Shown piece after piece: positions 1-12,289 of a stretch of 64,000 nt of DNA. The translations under genes and the position numbers were made by a program. Location of the stretch: the NCBI RefSeq assembly GCF_051401765.1, contig NC_135071.1, positions 8,658,961 to 8,722,960 on the forward strand, given 5' to 3'. Under the pieces are notes generated by a model. The model saw only the letters and a program-made list of their open reading frames with translations. It was not told the origin of the DNA and searched no databases. Origin of the DNA: Calliopsis andreniformis. Lineage: Eukaryota; Arthropoda; Insecta; Hymenoptera; Andrenidae. Each line of letters begins with the position of its first letter. The first letter of the stretch is position 1.

Positions 1-1042
1 TTCTTTTAAAACGAAGCGTGATCAATTTTTATTCTTTTTTATTCTACATTTATTCAAACATTTTTATTCTACATTTTCGTCTTATTTTTTCATGTATAAT
101 CACCTCCTTCCCGCTTGTACCGCCAGTTTTGGAACACCTTGTACATTAATCTTTTACCAAGTTCCTCAGAATATTGCCGGAGATACAGCAAAAATGTCAC
201 ACCTCAGCGAAGTATCGGGACAGGGATTACGTGTTAGAAATAGAAACTCTGAAAGCAAATAACTCGAATTCGGGATGGTGAAATTTTAAAAAATTTTATC
301 TAAACGTAGATGAAATTTATATTAAGATGCGATGAAAATTATAAGACATTCCTAAGAAACTCGATTTCGACAACAAGTACCTCAAATAAAAATCCCCGCG
401 CAAGCGCGGTCGAGCAGAGCGAGAATGCACCGATTATTTCTCAATTTTCGTTATTCGCGCGTGAGCAGGTGTTACTCAACGACCCCTTCAGGGAAAGTTC
501 GGATTAGCGCTAGTCCAGGTGAAAGAAATTCTGGAACGGTCGTTACAACCGCAATACGCAAGGCCGACGTATCGAACGGCTTCCGATTTCGAAACCGCGG
601 CACGAGTGGCTCGCTGGTATCTGGACTAAGACAGTTTCCATCGCTCGCTATCCGTGTCAATGAATTCTGCAAATTTCCACCCTCCCACGGCGACGCTCGC
701 GCGCTCGCTGGATAATCGTTGCGCAACACGGAAGCGGTTTCCCCCTCCGAGACATTTGATCGCGACCTCCAATGTGGTCCAACGTGATTTACCGTGGCGA
801 TAAAATTCGGTAAAAATGGGACATTAAATCGATCAGCTTTATTAGACCAGAGCGAAGGAGGCAGTGCGCGCGATACACGATGCGTCGTAAATTCTTGCAA
901 CGTAGGCTAGCACTTGTACAGTATACTCGCATAGGTGTAACGCAAGTACTTGTAACGCGCCAAAGATACTGCGACTATTTCTTTTATATGTGTGAAAAAA
1001 GATTCCTCGTACGATGTGCTATTGTTATTCTTGAGACACGAA
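1..1042. other. Intergenic or intronic, GC-rich island at 420-900
   Basis: The first 300 bases are AT-rich. Positions about 420-900 are GC-rich and open in several frames on both strands, but none of these translations resembles a known family or the missing TRIT1 C-terminus. I see no defined gene here. Confidence 0.5.
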
Positions 1043-1393
1043 TGTGGTCTACGTTTAAGGAAATATGATAGTTCTGAAAAGAGCTGTTTTTGATGTGAGA
1101 TGTGTCATCGGTGGTATCTTCGTTGTAAGAACTGGGATGACTCAAATACATTAATATCATTCTACAGAATTACTACAAGAATGAAATCTCTGGAAAAAAT
1201 GATTAAAATATAAATGTTCGCGACACCAGAGCATGTAATAAAAAGTAGTTCGCTATAATAAGAACACAACATGGTACAATGAATATCTTTAAAACTGCTT
1301 CCAGCTTTTACAACGAAGACATCACCGATGACACATGTCACATCAAAAACAGCTCTTTTCAGAGCTACCATATTTCCTTAAATGTAGACCACA
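1043..1393. mobile_element. Foldback (inverted-repeat) element with 93-bp arms
   Basis: Positions 1043-1135 and 1301-1393 form a near-perfect inverted repeat of 93 bp each. Both arms start TGTGGTCTAC and run through AAGAGCTGTTTTTGATGTGA to TCTTCGTTGTAA. The 165-bp loop is AT-rich and has no recognisable coding. I did not find a clear target duplication. The arms are similar enough that a recent insertion or gene conversion between them is likely. It is a MITE or foldback element of unknown superfamily. Confidence 0.8.
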
Positions 1394-1499
1394 CATGGTT
1401 CAACTTACAACATAATTGTTCAATTATTAAAAATTGTCGAAGTGTAGTGTAACTAGAAGTGTTATTATTTTGTTTATAACGTAAAAATTCAAAATTCTA

Positions 1500-1890
1500 T
1501 TTTATCCGTATTTTGTGTTTTGGTTCATAATATTTGCATACGAATTTGCGAAACAATCGAACAACATGTAGTCAGTGAAAACAACGAAAATATACTATTT
1601 TTTAATATATTTTTTAAATAAATTGATGTTTTCAAAAACTGTTTACATAGGTGGATTCGTCGTTCAAAAATACATAATCGCCTCATGTATACCATTTTGC
1701 TACAAGCAATAGTTTTCGAGATATTAAGCGAAATATGCTTTCCATCCCCATCTTTGGGGGTGGTTTTCACCCCCTTAACATGAATTACAGCAGATAAAAA
1801 TATTCGTGTCGAATACTTTTGATTACTTTATAATCCTGCAAAGTTTCATCAAAATCGGAGATTTCCTTGCGATGATCCCTTGTAAGTAAA
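1500..1890. repeat. Probable repeat relic with GGGGGTG/CACCCCC hairpin
   Basis: A 7-bp stem, GGGGGTG at 1756-1762 and CACCCCC at 1768-1774, sits in sequence with the style of common insect repeats (GTTTTCGAGATATT, GTTTCATCAAAATCGGAGA). No complete element or termini are visible. Assignment to a repeat family is by general resemblance only. Confidence 0.35.
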
Positions 1891-1992
1891 TTTAAGCAGG
1901 GTAAGCATTTGTAGGATCTACTATGGGCAGACAGTTTGCACAACTAATAAAAGTACCTTGACTATAAGGACTACAGTTAGAGCAGCTTTGTT

Positions 1993-2105
1993 AAATCTAC
2001 AAAGTCGACTTTTACTGATTCTATGAAACTCAGGCCTGTTGGAGCACTTTTATAAATTCTACAACAGGCCTCAATAACTTCAGCTTAACATTTTTACCCG
2101 TGTAT
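1993..2105 (-). mobile_element. LTR-retroelement pol-like fragment, copy 1
   Basis: About 113 bp match 54660-54776 in the same orientation. On the minus strand both can be read as a short decayed peptide with a GK-VKLKLL core followed by an EF-K segment and stops. The second copy preserves TPHEVLCGK, which resembles the TPxELxxGR region near the end of Ty3/gypsy integrases. This copy is more decayed at its N-terminal side. Confidence 0.45.
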
Positions 2106-3154
2106 AACACGATTTCCTATTATGCGAATTCGTAGAATGTGTAACGTATTAACCACGTTATACGTGAGTCTACTGTAATTGCTAGATGGAAACAGTGAGG
2201 GGAGATGAGGTCGTGGAACGACGTCGACCTACGCCAGGAAGGAATGAGGAAACGAGATTAATCCATCTCGCAATTCTTCTTAGACTTCGTACGCCAAGGA
2301 AGGATTAAGTGAAAGACAAATAATGGATGGAATGATTAATTTACGTAACGGGCGTTTGATATGGAGACTGGTCAATGTGCAAGGCAGAAATGTTCAAAGG
2401 TTACTCTTGCTGTGAAGGGCAGTCTTTAGTGGCTGTGGGTAATGGCTGGAGTAACCACGATTGTGGGAGATGTGACAAAATGGTGATCTTGGTGCAGTAT
2501 GAATAGGCAGTACGCAAGATTATTGTAGCTAAACTGTGGATTTTTATGCATTTATGGAATTTCTAAACCTGTAAAAAATTATAGGATTCATATGATAATA
2601 CAAAATATATAAAATATGAAAACTAAAATGTAAATTCTAGTCGTTGAACGACGAAATAAATTTTTCTTTTGGTTCCATTTCTTTAACTGGGTTTATGAAA
2701 ATATAAAATTGCATAAAAATTTGTAGTCTAATTATAGCCTATTATAATAGATTTTTAAATAATATAGATAGAAAATATTATAGTCTATGTTCACAGGTCC
2801 CCTCATTGGCGTCGCGTGTTGCTGTGATTGGAAGAGCAAGAATAGACACTCTATTGCGCCTACAGGTAAATATTTGGACAGGCTTGGTGTAGGGTTACGA
2901 TTCGATCAGATTAATTAAGTGTTACCTGAACTGAAGGTCCTTAAATTGAATCGGTGAGTTGCAGAGCAGTATAAATTCAAAATTAGCCATTTTCAAATAA
3001 TCTCAAAACTATATCTGGAGCCTTGAGTCCAAGTGTACTAACAATAAGGGTGCAAACACACTACTGTCATGTCACGTGAAATCACGCCACATATTATAGC
3101 AAATCCATAACGTGAACCGAGAGTTTTCCCTTGTTTTTAGTTTTATTTTGTTAT

Positions 3155-3688
3155 AGGGTGGCCATTGAAAGGCTGAAAGGTTTGAAAAAGTCATAAGTTG
3201 TTCATTTTTTTTTTTTTTTTTGTTTTTTATGTTATAGAGCATCCCTTAGAGATTAAGATAGCTACGTATGATGTCTAGCAACAAGTAAAACTCATTGAGT
3301 TTTCCTATTCTAGTGAAAGATCAATTGTCGTCAACTGTTAAAAGATCATCTGATTTGACGACACCAAACTTCTTTTTGTGGGGCTACTTGAAAAAACGAG
3401 TTTACGTAAATAAACCTCAAATAATTCAAGAACTTAAATTGAACATTCGAGCCGAAATCCAACGTTTAGGACCTGAAACCTTGCGTACTGCCATGAAAAT
3501 GCTATGGAAAGAGCCTATATTTCTGAGCAGGAAAATGGTGGTCATTTGAGAGACGTTGTTTTTCATACATGATATTGAAAAAAATCCATTAATTATATTT
3601 CCAAATAAAATAATAAAAAATTTTAAAAACATGTGTCTGTAAAAGTTATTTTTGTTTTATATCATTCAGTCTTTCAGTGGCCACCCTG
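3155..3688 (+). mobile_element. Tc1/mariner-type DNA transposon, internally deleted
   Basis: The terminal inverted repeats are TAGGGTGGCCATTGAAAG on the left and, read inward, CAGGGTGGCCACTGAAAG on the right. They are flanked by a TA target duplication (3153-3154 and 3689-3690). At 534 bp it is much shorter than an autonomous element. It retains only the C-terminal part of a transposase, so it is a non-autonomous or decayed copy. A poly-T run lies at about 3207-3224. Confidence 0.8.
3340..3549 (+). pseudogene. Transposase C-terminal remnant (mariner-like)
   Basis: The open frame contains SSDLTTPNFFLWGYLKKRVY followed by NKPQIIQELK-NIRAEIQ. This is the C-terminal hallmark (PDLTPxDFFLWGYLK) of insect Tc1/mariner-like transposases. 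In the family the third catalytic acid is the D of xDFFLW; here it is N, so catalysis would be lost even if the rest were present. The N-terminal DNA-binding region and the first two catalytic residues are missing. It lies between the inverted repeats of the 3155-3688 element. Confidence 0.75.
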
Positions 3689-3926
3689 TATAACATGAAT
3701 ATAATTTGCTGTACTATGTAACATGATCTCACGTGACGTGACAATAATGTGTTCGCAACCTAAGTCGAACAGAAAACAGGTGGACTTTATTTACTTTGGT
3801 TCTAGGATTCAGATATTTGCATACATAAAATGCACAGAACTACACGTTGGGACCAAATATCTCAAAATGTACCTTCAGATTTGTACTGTTCTTCAAATCA
3901 TCGATTCAATTGAAGTAGCTTGCACT

Positions 3927-4196
3927 AAATGAAATTAACTTGAAGTAGTGGATACCAAAATGGCGTCAAAAGAGATAGCATTTACTGAAATATCTCTAAT
4001 AATAAGAGAATTCAAATTGGGTTGAGTTCAAGGAACGTGACTTGAAAGCCTCGTTCAGATTAGTCAAAAATTACCTGAATTCAAGCTTCTTGAATATAAT
4101 TGACTTAAATTTAATGAAATTAACCTAATGCAATGAATACCAAAGTGGCGTCGAAGAAGATGATGTTTGCCGAAACGTCTCTAATAATGGGAGAAA
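3927..4196 (+). repeat. Direct duplication of an 84-bp unit
   Basis: Positions 3927-4011 and 4113-4196 are diverged direct copies with shared blocks AATGAAATTAAC, AATACCAAARTGGCGTC and TCTCTAATAAT. They are 186 bp apart start to start and abut the inverted-repeat element to the left. This may be part of the same repeat. Confidence 0.6.
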
Positions 4197-4259
4197 TCTT
4201 GAACGTACTGTTAAATATTTGAAACACACATTTGCTTCAGCTTGCATGAAAGTCACACT

Positions 4260-5835
4260 TATTATTTTAAGTTTATGAAAATTAAAAAAATCTCAACCTC
4301 ACCTGAAACTCGAAAAAGTATTTCAAGTTAAGTAAAAGAACAAGTTCATATTGAAAAACTACTCTAATCTGTATACAAAAAACTGAAGAACTTTTTCCTA
4401 GTAATAGCCTAATTCCTATTACCCTTTTATTTACGCAGTATGTACTTCTTTACTTGTCCCCTTTAACTCTATTTAGAATAATTCAAAAAGTTTTCGAATC
4501 AGTTTTTGCTTTCTCTATCCAAATCTTTATAAAATTTCTGAAGATAACTGATTATTCGAGATCAGAGGAGTATTTAACTGTACACAGGGGTTTGAATTCT
4601 CAGATTTTCGTATCTCTGTTGTGGATACGGAATGAAGTATTGACGATAACGCGGACGATTACTTTGGTGTGTCCGACCGAAGAATGATCAACTAAACACC
4701 GAAGCACTGAGTGCCGATAAATGTTATCATATGCCAGAGAACATCAGCCATGTTACAGGAATACAGTATAGTTATTTTTAATTCACTTTCAACCTTCAAC
4801 ATCATAGTAGATATAAACTTCTTCCGTTTCGACTGTAAGAAGACTTCACTGTGCAAACGTAGTAACTGCAAAGATAAGTGCAATAGATATCATGTCTCCT
4901 TTTTATTACCGTGATGGCACAAAAACTATTACAGTAACTTGCAGTGAAACGCTAGACCAAATATTTTTTTCTTTTACACTGAATATAACTAGTATCAGTT
5001 TGATAATGTACTCTGTTGTATTTTTATGATAATAGAATGTCAAACTCGATAAGTCTTGCAGCGTTAATATTCCTTTGACTGCTTGCAGTATCAACCCAAT
5101 TTGTAATATTAAATTTCTTAATATTGAATCAAATACTAAGGTGTTACTATGAATGTTCTAATAATGTATAATTCGCATATGGTATCTTAACAATTTTAAA
5201 CAGATTAACAATTTGACCAATTTCGAATCCACTGTTCAGAAAAATTAAATTTATAGCTGGATCGAACTACATGTTTTCTTTACCATTATTTATCAATCTT
5301 CTATATAATCGTAAAACAGTAAATGGAGATTCTATCCACTGTGAAAGAGCCAATTGCCCCTCAGATTTTTCGTGTAACTCGTAAAGCATTTCGCATTTGC
5401 ACGTACAATGACTTACCCCATAAAAAAAGCCAGTACACGAAAACATACTCACGTCTAAAGATACAAAAACGCCTAAAATAGTAATAAACACAAAGCAACC
5501 CTGAAGTTCTTCAATGCATCTAGTTCCCCTCTGCAGATCCTCTCCATAAAACTTCCAAATGCCTTTTGTCACTATTTTCTTCAAACTCGAGATACATATA
5601 TACTCTTCTATGTGTATTTAGATGTAACTATCGGTTTACAAAAGATAATACCTGTACATCACGTAGTTTAAGAAAATAGTAAGCTGACAATTCATGACAT
5701 GTGGGTTTACCTTTTGGTTTGTCTACCTTAATCCCTGTACTGAGAAATTAGAAAATCATGACCTATCAGGTTTTGCCATCTGACGTCAACTCTTAAATGC
5801 TCAAAGAATTTTTATAGACAAATTACATTCTAAAC
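4260..5835. other. No gene seen
   Basis: AT-rich intronic sequence. A minus-strand open frame at 5267-5584 (105 codons) was examined for the missing TRIT1 C-terminal exon and for transposon proteins, and matched neither by eye. Confidence 0.5.
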
Positions 5836-6176
5836 AAGGATCCTGCACTACAAACTTCACGCATTCCTTCTTGCTCAAAAAAGAAGACCAACCACTGTGC
5901 ACCATTTGCAACACCAAAATCTCGATGGAACATATCATCACTTCCTGCCAAAAATACCAACGTGAACGGAATCTATACCAAATCTGCGGAAATCTCAAAG
6001 AAGCGATCAAAAATGAAAAATCATGCTCCGATGTTATAAATTTTTTGAAACATGTTAACTTACTAAACCAAATTTAAGCCAAAGCCATGTATATCAACCG
6101 TGGTTGCTAATGACCCTTGAGGGTAGATGCAACATTAAAAATTAAATAAATAAAAAAAAAAAAAAGGATCCTGCAC
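5836..6176 (+). mobile_element. 5'-truncated non-LTR retrotransposon with 13-bp target duplication
   Basis: A 13-bp direct repeat AAGGATCCTGCAC occurs at 5836-5848 and 6164-6176. It encloses about 315 bp ending in an A-rich tail (ATTAAATAAATAAAAAAA at about 6141-6163). This is the signature of target-primed reverse transcription. The interior encodes the end of an ORF2-type protein. The insertion lies about 310 bp downstream of the third visible TRIT1 exon, in the following intron, in antisense to the gene. Confidence 0.88.
5850..6077 (+). pseudogene. LINE ORF2 C-terminal fragment with zinc-knuckle-like motif
   Basis: The frame from 5850 reads THSFLLKKEDQPLCTICNTK followed by ISMEHIITSCQKYQRER. 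This matches the C-terminal pattern THGYLL...CxxC....xxEHxxxxCxxYxxxR that follows the RNase H or RT domain in R1/I/Jockey-type LINEs. It is intact to its stop at 6075-6077 but lacks endonuclease and reverse transcriptase because of 5' truncation. It therefore cannot move on its own. Confidence 0.8.
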
Positions 6177-6486
6177 GATAAACGAATTCAATAACACCAA
6201 AGTTGAAGTAACCAAAAATGGTCAAAATTTTCATTTCTCTCAAGTATTTCAGGACTGTGTGACGTGTTGATATCGGGAGCAGGCTTAGTAGCGCAACGAT
6301 AAACTTTATCATTTATCAAGTAGCAGTTATGAAACGTGGCGTGATCGTTTTGGTTCACGGGTCTGCAAAACTTTGAAAACGGACATGATCCCCGCTTTCT
6401 GTTTTCGAGTCTAGGAAGGTAGCGAGGGAAGAGGATCGGCGGACAATCGGTCGCGGGATAAAGACACACGTATCTGGTCCACTTAC

Positions 6487-6622
6487 CCTTTCGCAGCGGA
6501 GCCACAGAATAATGGAGTTCGGATGTCTCAGTGGACCGCCCAATCCGGAAGCACCGGCTGTCCGCTGAGTTTTCAGGAGTTCTGAGTGCGTCACGCCATA
6601 CTGTTCGAACACTTCCAGGGAC
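6487..6622 (-). CDS. TRIT1: tRNA dimethylallyltransferase, internal exon (third visible)
   Basis: This 136-nt exon follows the second visible exon across a 48.3-kb intron. The two bases CG left from the previous donor plus the first G complete an Arg codon. The frame then reads SLEVFEQYGVTHSELLKTQ and on to LGGPLRHPNSIILWLRCER. This corresponds to the family segment with the helix before the GGPL loop and the strand ILWL. The acceptor is CTTGGTTGCAG|GTC and the donor is AGG|GTAAGT, phase 0 at the 3' end. The expected next segment (an LDxRVDxML-type helix, then GIFQSIGFKEF) was not found on the minus strand of 1-6486, so the remaining exons should lie outside the window. A larger open frame overlapping this exon in another frame is a shadow. 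Confidence 0.94.
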
Positions 6623-9600
6623 CTGCAACCAAGCAGAAAGCAAAGGCTATAGAACTTTCATTTGTGTTCTTGTTCTGACCGAGGGGACACGATTTTAATC
6701 TGGTGTTGAAGATGAACTAACAAGGTGTGATGAAGCTTGTACAATAATTTATTAAAACATTTTTAGACTTCACAAAAAATTGTGTTGAATTACTTACATT
6801 TATGTCAGCGTGATTTTTGGAAATGAACTTTTTTGGTGTCTTAACATTTTATGTTTATTTTTTGGTAACATATTTGTTACTTGTACTTTATATTTATTTT
6901 GTTGGATCTGTCACGATTTGTTTGAATAGAAAATACTAGAAAAATATAATAGCCTCGTTTAAAAAAGTTGGAACTAATATTTTTACCTCGAAGAAGATAC
7001 CGTTAAGAAAGAATTGATTTATGAAAGTTAAGCTGAGTTAAATGTAGTCCAATTTTTGCTTCATACAATTCTTTGTAAAATCTACAGAAAAATCTAGAAA
7101 TTTCGTAGCAACACTTACTGGGGCATTTTAATTATTCACACATGTGACAACTTTGTGAAACCAGTAAATGAGCAAAGAATTTAACAGTTGTCCCATGCTT
7201 CTGAAATAAGTATAGATAACTACCCTATGTTATAGTTAGTCAAAAGAGTGTCGGCATTCTTAGGTTTCTTATAATAACGTTACGTAAGAAAATAGTAAAT
7301 ATATGTATGTATTAGTAAGAATTGTTTCATTTAATACATTAGCTACCGCAGACGTAATTTTACATCAGTTTAAAACGTATAGCTACTTCTTGTCGACATA
7401 ATTTGGCGTCATTGTAAAATTTGTAGCTATTTGTCGCTGGCATAATTCTATAATTATTCGTAAGTTTGAAGTTTATACAACTATAAATTTTTAGGAACTA
7501 TACGCGACACCCACTTTTTGTATCAAAATTGCTAGCTAAGAAAGAATTACATAGTAAAAGGATATTTTGTATGACAGTTTCAATCTAAGATACTCGATGC
7601 TGTGTAACAAGGAAATAATACAAAACAAGCAATAATTTGTGAGTCAGAAAAGTATTTGCATACCGAATGTGCATATGGTAGGTATTGACATAAGAAAACA
7701 ATATACCCTTCACAGAGGCGAATTTATATGAGCCACGTCCTCTATCCCATACCTCGATATACTGTAATTGTTTATTTAGTGGTAACGCCATTAATTTTAC
7801 ATTAACGATACACGAGAATCGTATCACAGTATAATGCAACAAGAAGTCGTACTTAAAGGGAGACGCATACCTATCCCAGCGTAACGTAACATGAAACACA
7901 GTACTAGCCCTAATAGGAGGCATAACACTGCATGGTATCGGCAGCGGTGGAAGTAAGGAACTCCAGGCTCCGTAGTTCCGGAGATCAATTCAAAGCTTCC
8001 AATTAAAACAAGTAAATGCAGTAAATTTTTATTTATTTTGACAGTTCAATGTATTAATAATTTATCACACTGCGTGTAACAGTGGGCAAGATTCAGTACT
8101 TGCTACTGGCACAAAAATTCACCTTAATGCTGTAACTCTCGAGTTAACTGACAGTGATTTAACATATTGCGATATCTCGTGTTTAACAAGCCGTATATTG
8201 CAATTGAATAATACATATAGTTTAAAAATAATAAGATGATAAGCATCGATATTAATAAACAGATTGTTCCTTGACAAATTGAGAAATGTGGATCCTGGTA
8301 GCAAGTAGTACGATCAAAGGACTGAAAATGATGTTTTGATAAACAGAATTCATAATTTCTTGCATGTTTAATCATAAAAAGAATCTTACAAAGCTAATTA
8401 TGATAAATTGAGATAGCAATCGTGAGCATTTTAATAAAAATTCACTTGAATAATGTCTACCTCGATTTGTCATTTTATGCGTCTCTATATTATAATTCCC
8501 ACGTGACAATGGTGATGTTTCTCAGAAAGAGTCGGTTTTCCTCAATTCTTCGGTAACAGATTCTACACGTGCTAACAACTTACAATTATAAATATAAAGT
8601 GACTCACGAGAAGTTTTGGCAAGGACAGATGTTTTAGCTTAAATGCTATCGTGCAGACGCTACAAAGACTAAAATATCTAGGCCTAGCTTACAAAAAAAC
8701 CTGGAAACCATTCAACTCTATCTAGACTCCTCTATCACTGAAACTTTTTATGTTGACAGGCATAAACTTTGTTTTGTACTGTTATATGAACACTAGAACT
8801 ATTAATGTGTAGCTATTTGGTAATTCTGGTATTAATCCCCCAAAAACTATCATCATTTGTTAGGTGTGTAAGAAAGTATACGAAACAATCGATCTGTTAA
8901 AACTATCCCACCTTTCTAATACCTATCTAAATATGCATAGTGGGATATTTTGTATACTACATTGAAAAATTAAAATTACTTGAAGCACCATAACAATTCC
9001 TTAACAATTAAAGTAAATCTACTCTGTTAAATTTTATAAAAATAAAATTTCTATAAAACATAATTCTTTTTATATTTATATGTTCTTCTAATAATACTGT
9101 AACAAAAATTCTCATGAAGTGAAATTTGATAAAACAGAATCCCAGTTAAGTGTACATGTACCAAACAGATCTTCAGAAGTTCTTTTCAAAACGAAGGTTT
9201 ATTTTACTTAAGAAATTCTGCAGAAGGAATCACTTATATCTCATACAATTGTATAATATCTTGTACAATTTACATGCTGCACACGTTTAAATATAGAAAT
9301 TCTATCCAAGTTTCCTATGGTTCTATTATAAATCACTAATTTTACTTCTTCACTGACGTTTGTACAATTAAGTATTCATTCCTGGTACCAATTTTCTCCC
9401 CTTTTACTTTTCCAATTGTCTCTATCAACCTCTCAGCCGAAAATGACAAATAAATAATGTAGCACTCCACATTTATCCAGCAAATACTTCGTCTATGCTC
9501 CATTACGTTCGTCGCAATGCCATGAGTCTCATCCCAGACACGGAACCAGGCTGAGGGCTTCAATAAACGTCCGTGTCACCAGGACTAATCACTTCGATAA

Positions 9601-11835
9601 AAATTTGACAAGCTCAATTTCAAAAGTCGTACATTTCCAGCGTAACCTGTGGCGGGCTAGTGTCACGACTATGCGCAGCCTGTTATCCAACGTTTCTGTC
9701 GCACCTTCGTGATGAACGGCCGATGAAATCCGATCGGTTGCAGGAATCAGTAACCCGTGGATGAGGAACGAAGATCGGGTCGAAATTTTTATGAAAACGT
9801 TCTCCCCCGTGCTCGTGGGTCTTCGCTGCGTTGTGATTTGTAACGCTGGATGGAAACAAGACGTTCCCTCGAGGATGTCGAAAATAATATCGTGACATGG
9901 GAACGCGTGGGCCACGCTCTGACTTGACGTATCTCTGTTTCGCGTTTGCACGTTCCTTCCACGTGACTTGGCCACAGAGCAATCCTGACTTTTATTGAAT
10001 GAACAAATTAGGGGATCGGTTCTTTCAACTATTGCTATTTGATTCTTAAGGTGATCGAAGATTAATTTAGGGGGCTCATCATCTAGGATACTCTGAAAAA
10101 TAGGGAAGTCTGGAGCTTTTTTCGCTTGTAATTATTGAGTTATGTACTAGGATTTTTTAGACCATTTTAATACTCCCAGGACCATCAGGAAAAAAAATCT
10201 TTTTGTAGCCTGATTTTTCTATGCTAATATTTACCTAAAAATGCTTATTTACTTTTCCATTTCTAAATAATTAACTGAGATATACATTGTAATTTTCTGA
10301 AATACACCATTTTTTTTAAAATTTTGCATTAAAGATACTTATTAGAAAAGAGTTGGATAACAAAATGATAACTCTGCAAATGTTAAGCAATATTTTAGCT
10401 TTGTTTTGAGACAGTTTTTATTGCATATTTGAAGTTCCACATGGCGGAACACTGCAATATTGTTTACCTATATATTTGGTTGGACTATTATTAACTATCC
10501 TTATATTGATAACTTTATATAAATTTAATCTCATAACAATATCATTAAAAAATGATTTCAAGAGATTCATCTTCATATGAAAAATTCATTTTCATGTAAA
10601 AGAATAATAATAAAAAGTAGTTATTTGATAAATACAAATAATTCATGTATCTAGTAACTCATTATAGTATAACTTAGGTAAAAATTTAATAATACTAATA
10701 CTTATTTTTAGCTTGGCCCTAATTCCAACTCAAATTTATCATAATTTAAGGAAGTTCAGCGTTAGCTTTCGAACTGATTTACCGGTTTTGTAAACGAGGA
10801 TTCAATGTTACCAAGCAACGAGTACGAAGACCGACCACGGGCGATTATTTTGGGAATTAACACAGCGACTCTGCAGGTCCGTAATCGAAAATTTTAATGT
10901 CTAAACATCCGGTACAATAACCCAATAATTAATCAAATGGCATCTTCAAACGGCACCGATTACTGGGTCAAAGCCAGGCGCTGGCTACGATAGCTTATCG
11001 CACGAGCCAACATAAATCTAGACCGTAAGACTTTTGGCTTTATCTATATTAATATCGACAAATCCTTTTTTGGCTAAGTTGGATAAATTTATGGAGATAA
11101 ATCACTGTGCGAAAGACGTTTCGATATTAGAAGAAAAACAATTACAGCTAAATTGGATCAGTTTCAAGAAATAGGGATACATATTTTTGCACATTGTTTA
11201 ATTAAATCTAGTATATGTTTTATTTAGATTATTACAGACTCTTATCGAGAACAAATTTTCTGAAAAATTAAATAGGTATTTGCGATTAATACTTTATTTA
11301 AATTTATTATCAATAAATATTTATTATAAAGAAATAAATTAGGATCAAATATTACATGGACTGTTTTTCCATATCTTTAACATAATAAATTTTCTTCAAG
11401 ATCTGCACGATCTAAGAGTTCGTAATTATAACAAACATATTTAATTTCCAAAAACAAACAATTTTCAAATAACAAAAACATTAATTGGAAAAACTATTAA
11501 TTTTGTATTATTGAAAGTCATCAGATCATTTAAAGCAAACTTTTTTCGATCATTGCAAAAGTTCTTCAACCAGAAAGAATTTCTAAGACTGAAGGCAATC
11601 CATTAGTCCGAATCGCTTTCCGCCTCAAACTTTCACCAATTTTTTGCCTGAAAAGTTCCCAATAATTTTCCAATGACGCAAATCGACAACTGTTTCAACA
11701 AGAAATGTTTACTATCAAGCAAAATTACTTATCAGACAGTTTAAAACGATTAAAAAATTTGAACCATTTCTACTTTTCCCTGTTCGATCATTGTGAATGA
11801 AACTATTATAAAGTCCTTACCAAAAGGATAAGGTA
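6623..11835. other. Giant intron, first part: no gene seen
   Basis: AT-rich. A GC-rich island at about 9530-9990 has open frames on the minus strand (99 and 128 codons, overlapping in different frames) with no family resemblance. No defined repeats were recognised. Confidence 0.5.
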
Positions 11836-11970
11836 ACATCCCAGTACCTAAGCACTAACACTAATTGTATTTAATTTTAATCTTAAATTTTAATGTACTT
11901 AATAAAAATAATAACATCATGAAATAATATTTTATGCATTTTTAAGTTATTCGTTTACTGGGACGTTTAA
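11836..11970 (+). repeat. Dispersed repeat, copy A
   Basis: About 135 bp match 21152-21278 in the same orientation. Shared blocks are CCARTACCTRARCACTRACACT, TTTAATTTTAA and CTACTGGGACG-like ends. Both start near CCAGTAC and end near ACTGGGACG, so short inverted termini are possible. Superfamily unknown. Confidence 0.65.
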
Positions 11971-12289
11971 CATCCTAAGTGTCCATACATAGGGGACATT
12001 TACTTTATCTAATGATTAACAGAACATTCGCAGAAAAAAAAATTAGCAACATCAAATTACGTCCCCCTCGAAGCCATTTAAATACAAATGAGATGCTTAA
12101 TCCACTCAAAATAGGCGGAATACCCTGTATATGTACCTATGACCATCGAAAATTAGAAGTTACTAATATTTTTTCTAACATATCAGTATATTCCTCCATC
12201 CACCTCATGTCCACCACAAATTGGCTAAATTAGAAACAGATAAAACGAAAGTCTTCAGAGTGTCTTAAGTGCCTGAAGTGCCCGTCATA

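Larger units (their letters stand above)
2921..3905. mobile_element. Outer inverted-repeat element, split by a transposon
   Basis: The left arm at about 2921-3113 is inverted relative to the right arm at about 3698-3905. Matching blocks include TTGAATCGRTGA, ATCTGRA..CCT and the inner segment AACACAYTAYTGTCAYGTCACGTGARATCA. The arms are diverged and the right arm carries about 35 extra bases. The transposon at 3155-3688 interrupts the loop, so this element is the older of the two. Confidence 0.65.

Noticed and set aside
472..900. 142-codon minus-strand open frame in the first GC-rich island
   Set aside because: No match to the missing TRIT1 C-terminal sequence or any family; open frames occur on both strands because of composition.
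5267..5584. 105-codon minus-strand open frame as a possible next TRIT1 exon
   Set aside because: It contains TKGIW, superficially like the family's GIFQSIGF segment, but the rest does not align and the preceding LDxRVD helix is missing.
6188..6643. 151-codon minus-strand open frame
   Set aside because: It overlaps the TRIT1 exon in a different frame; the 6487-6622 exon frame explains the conservation.
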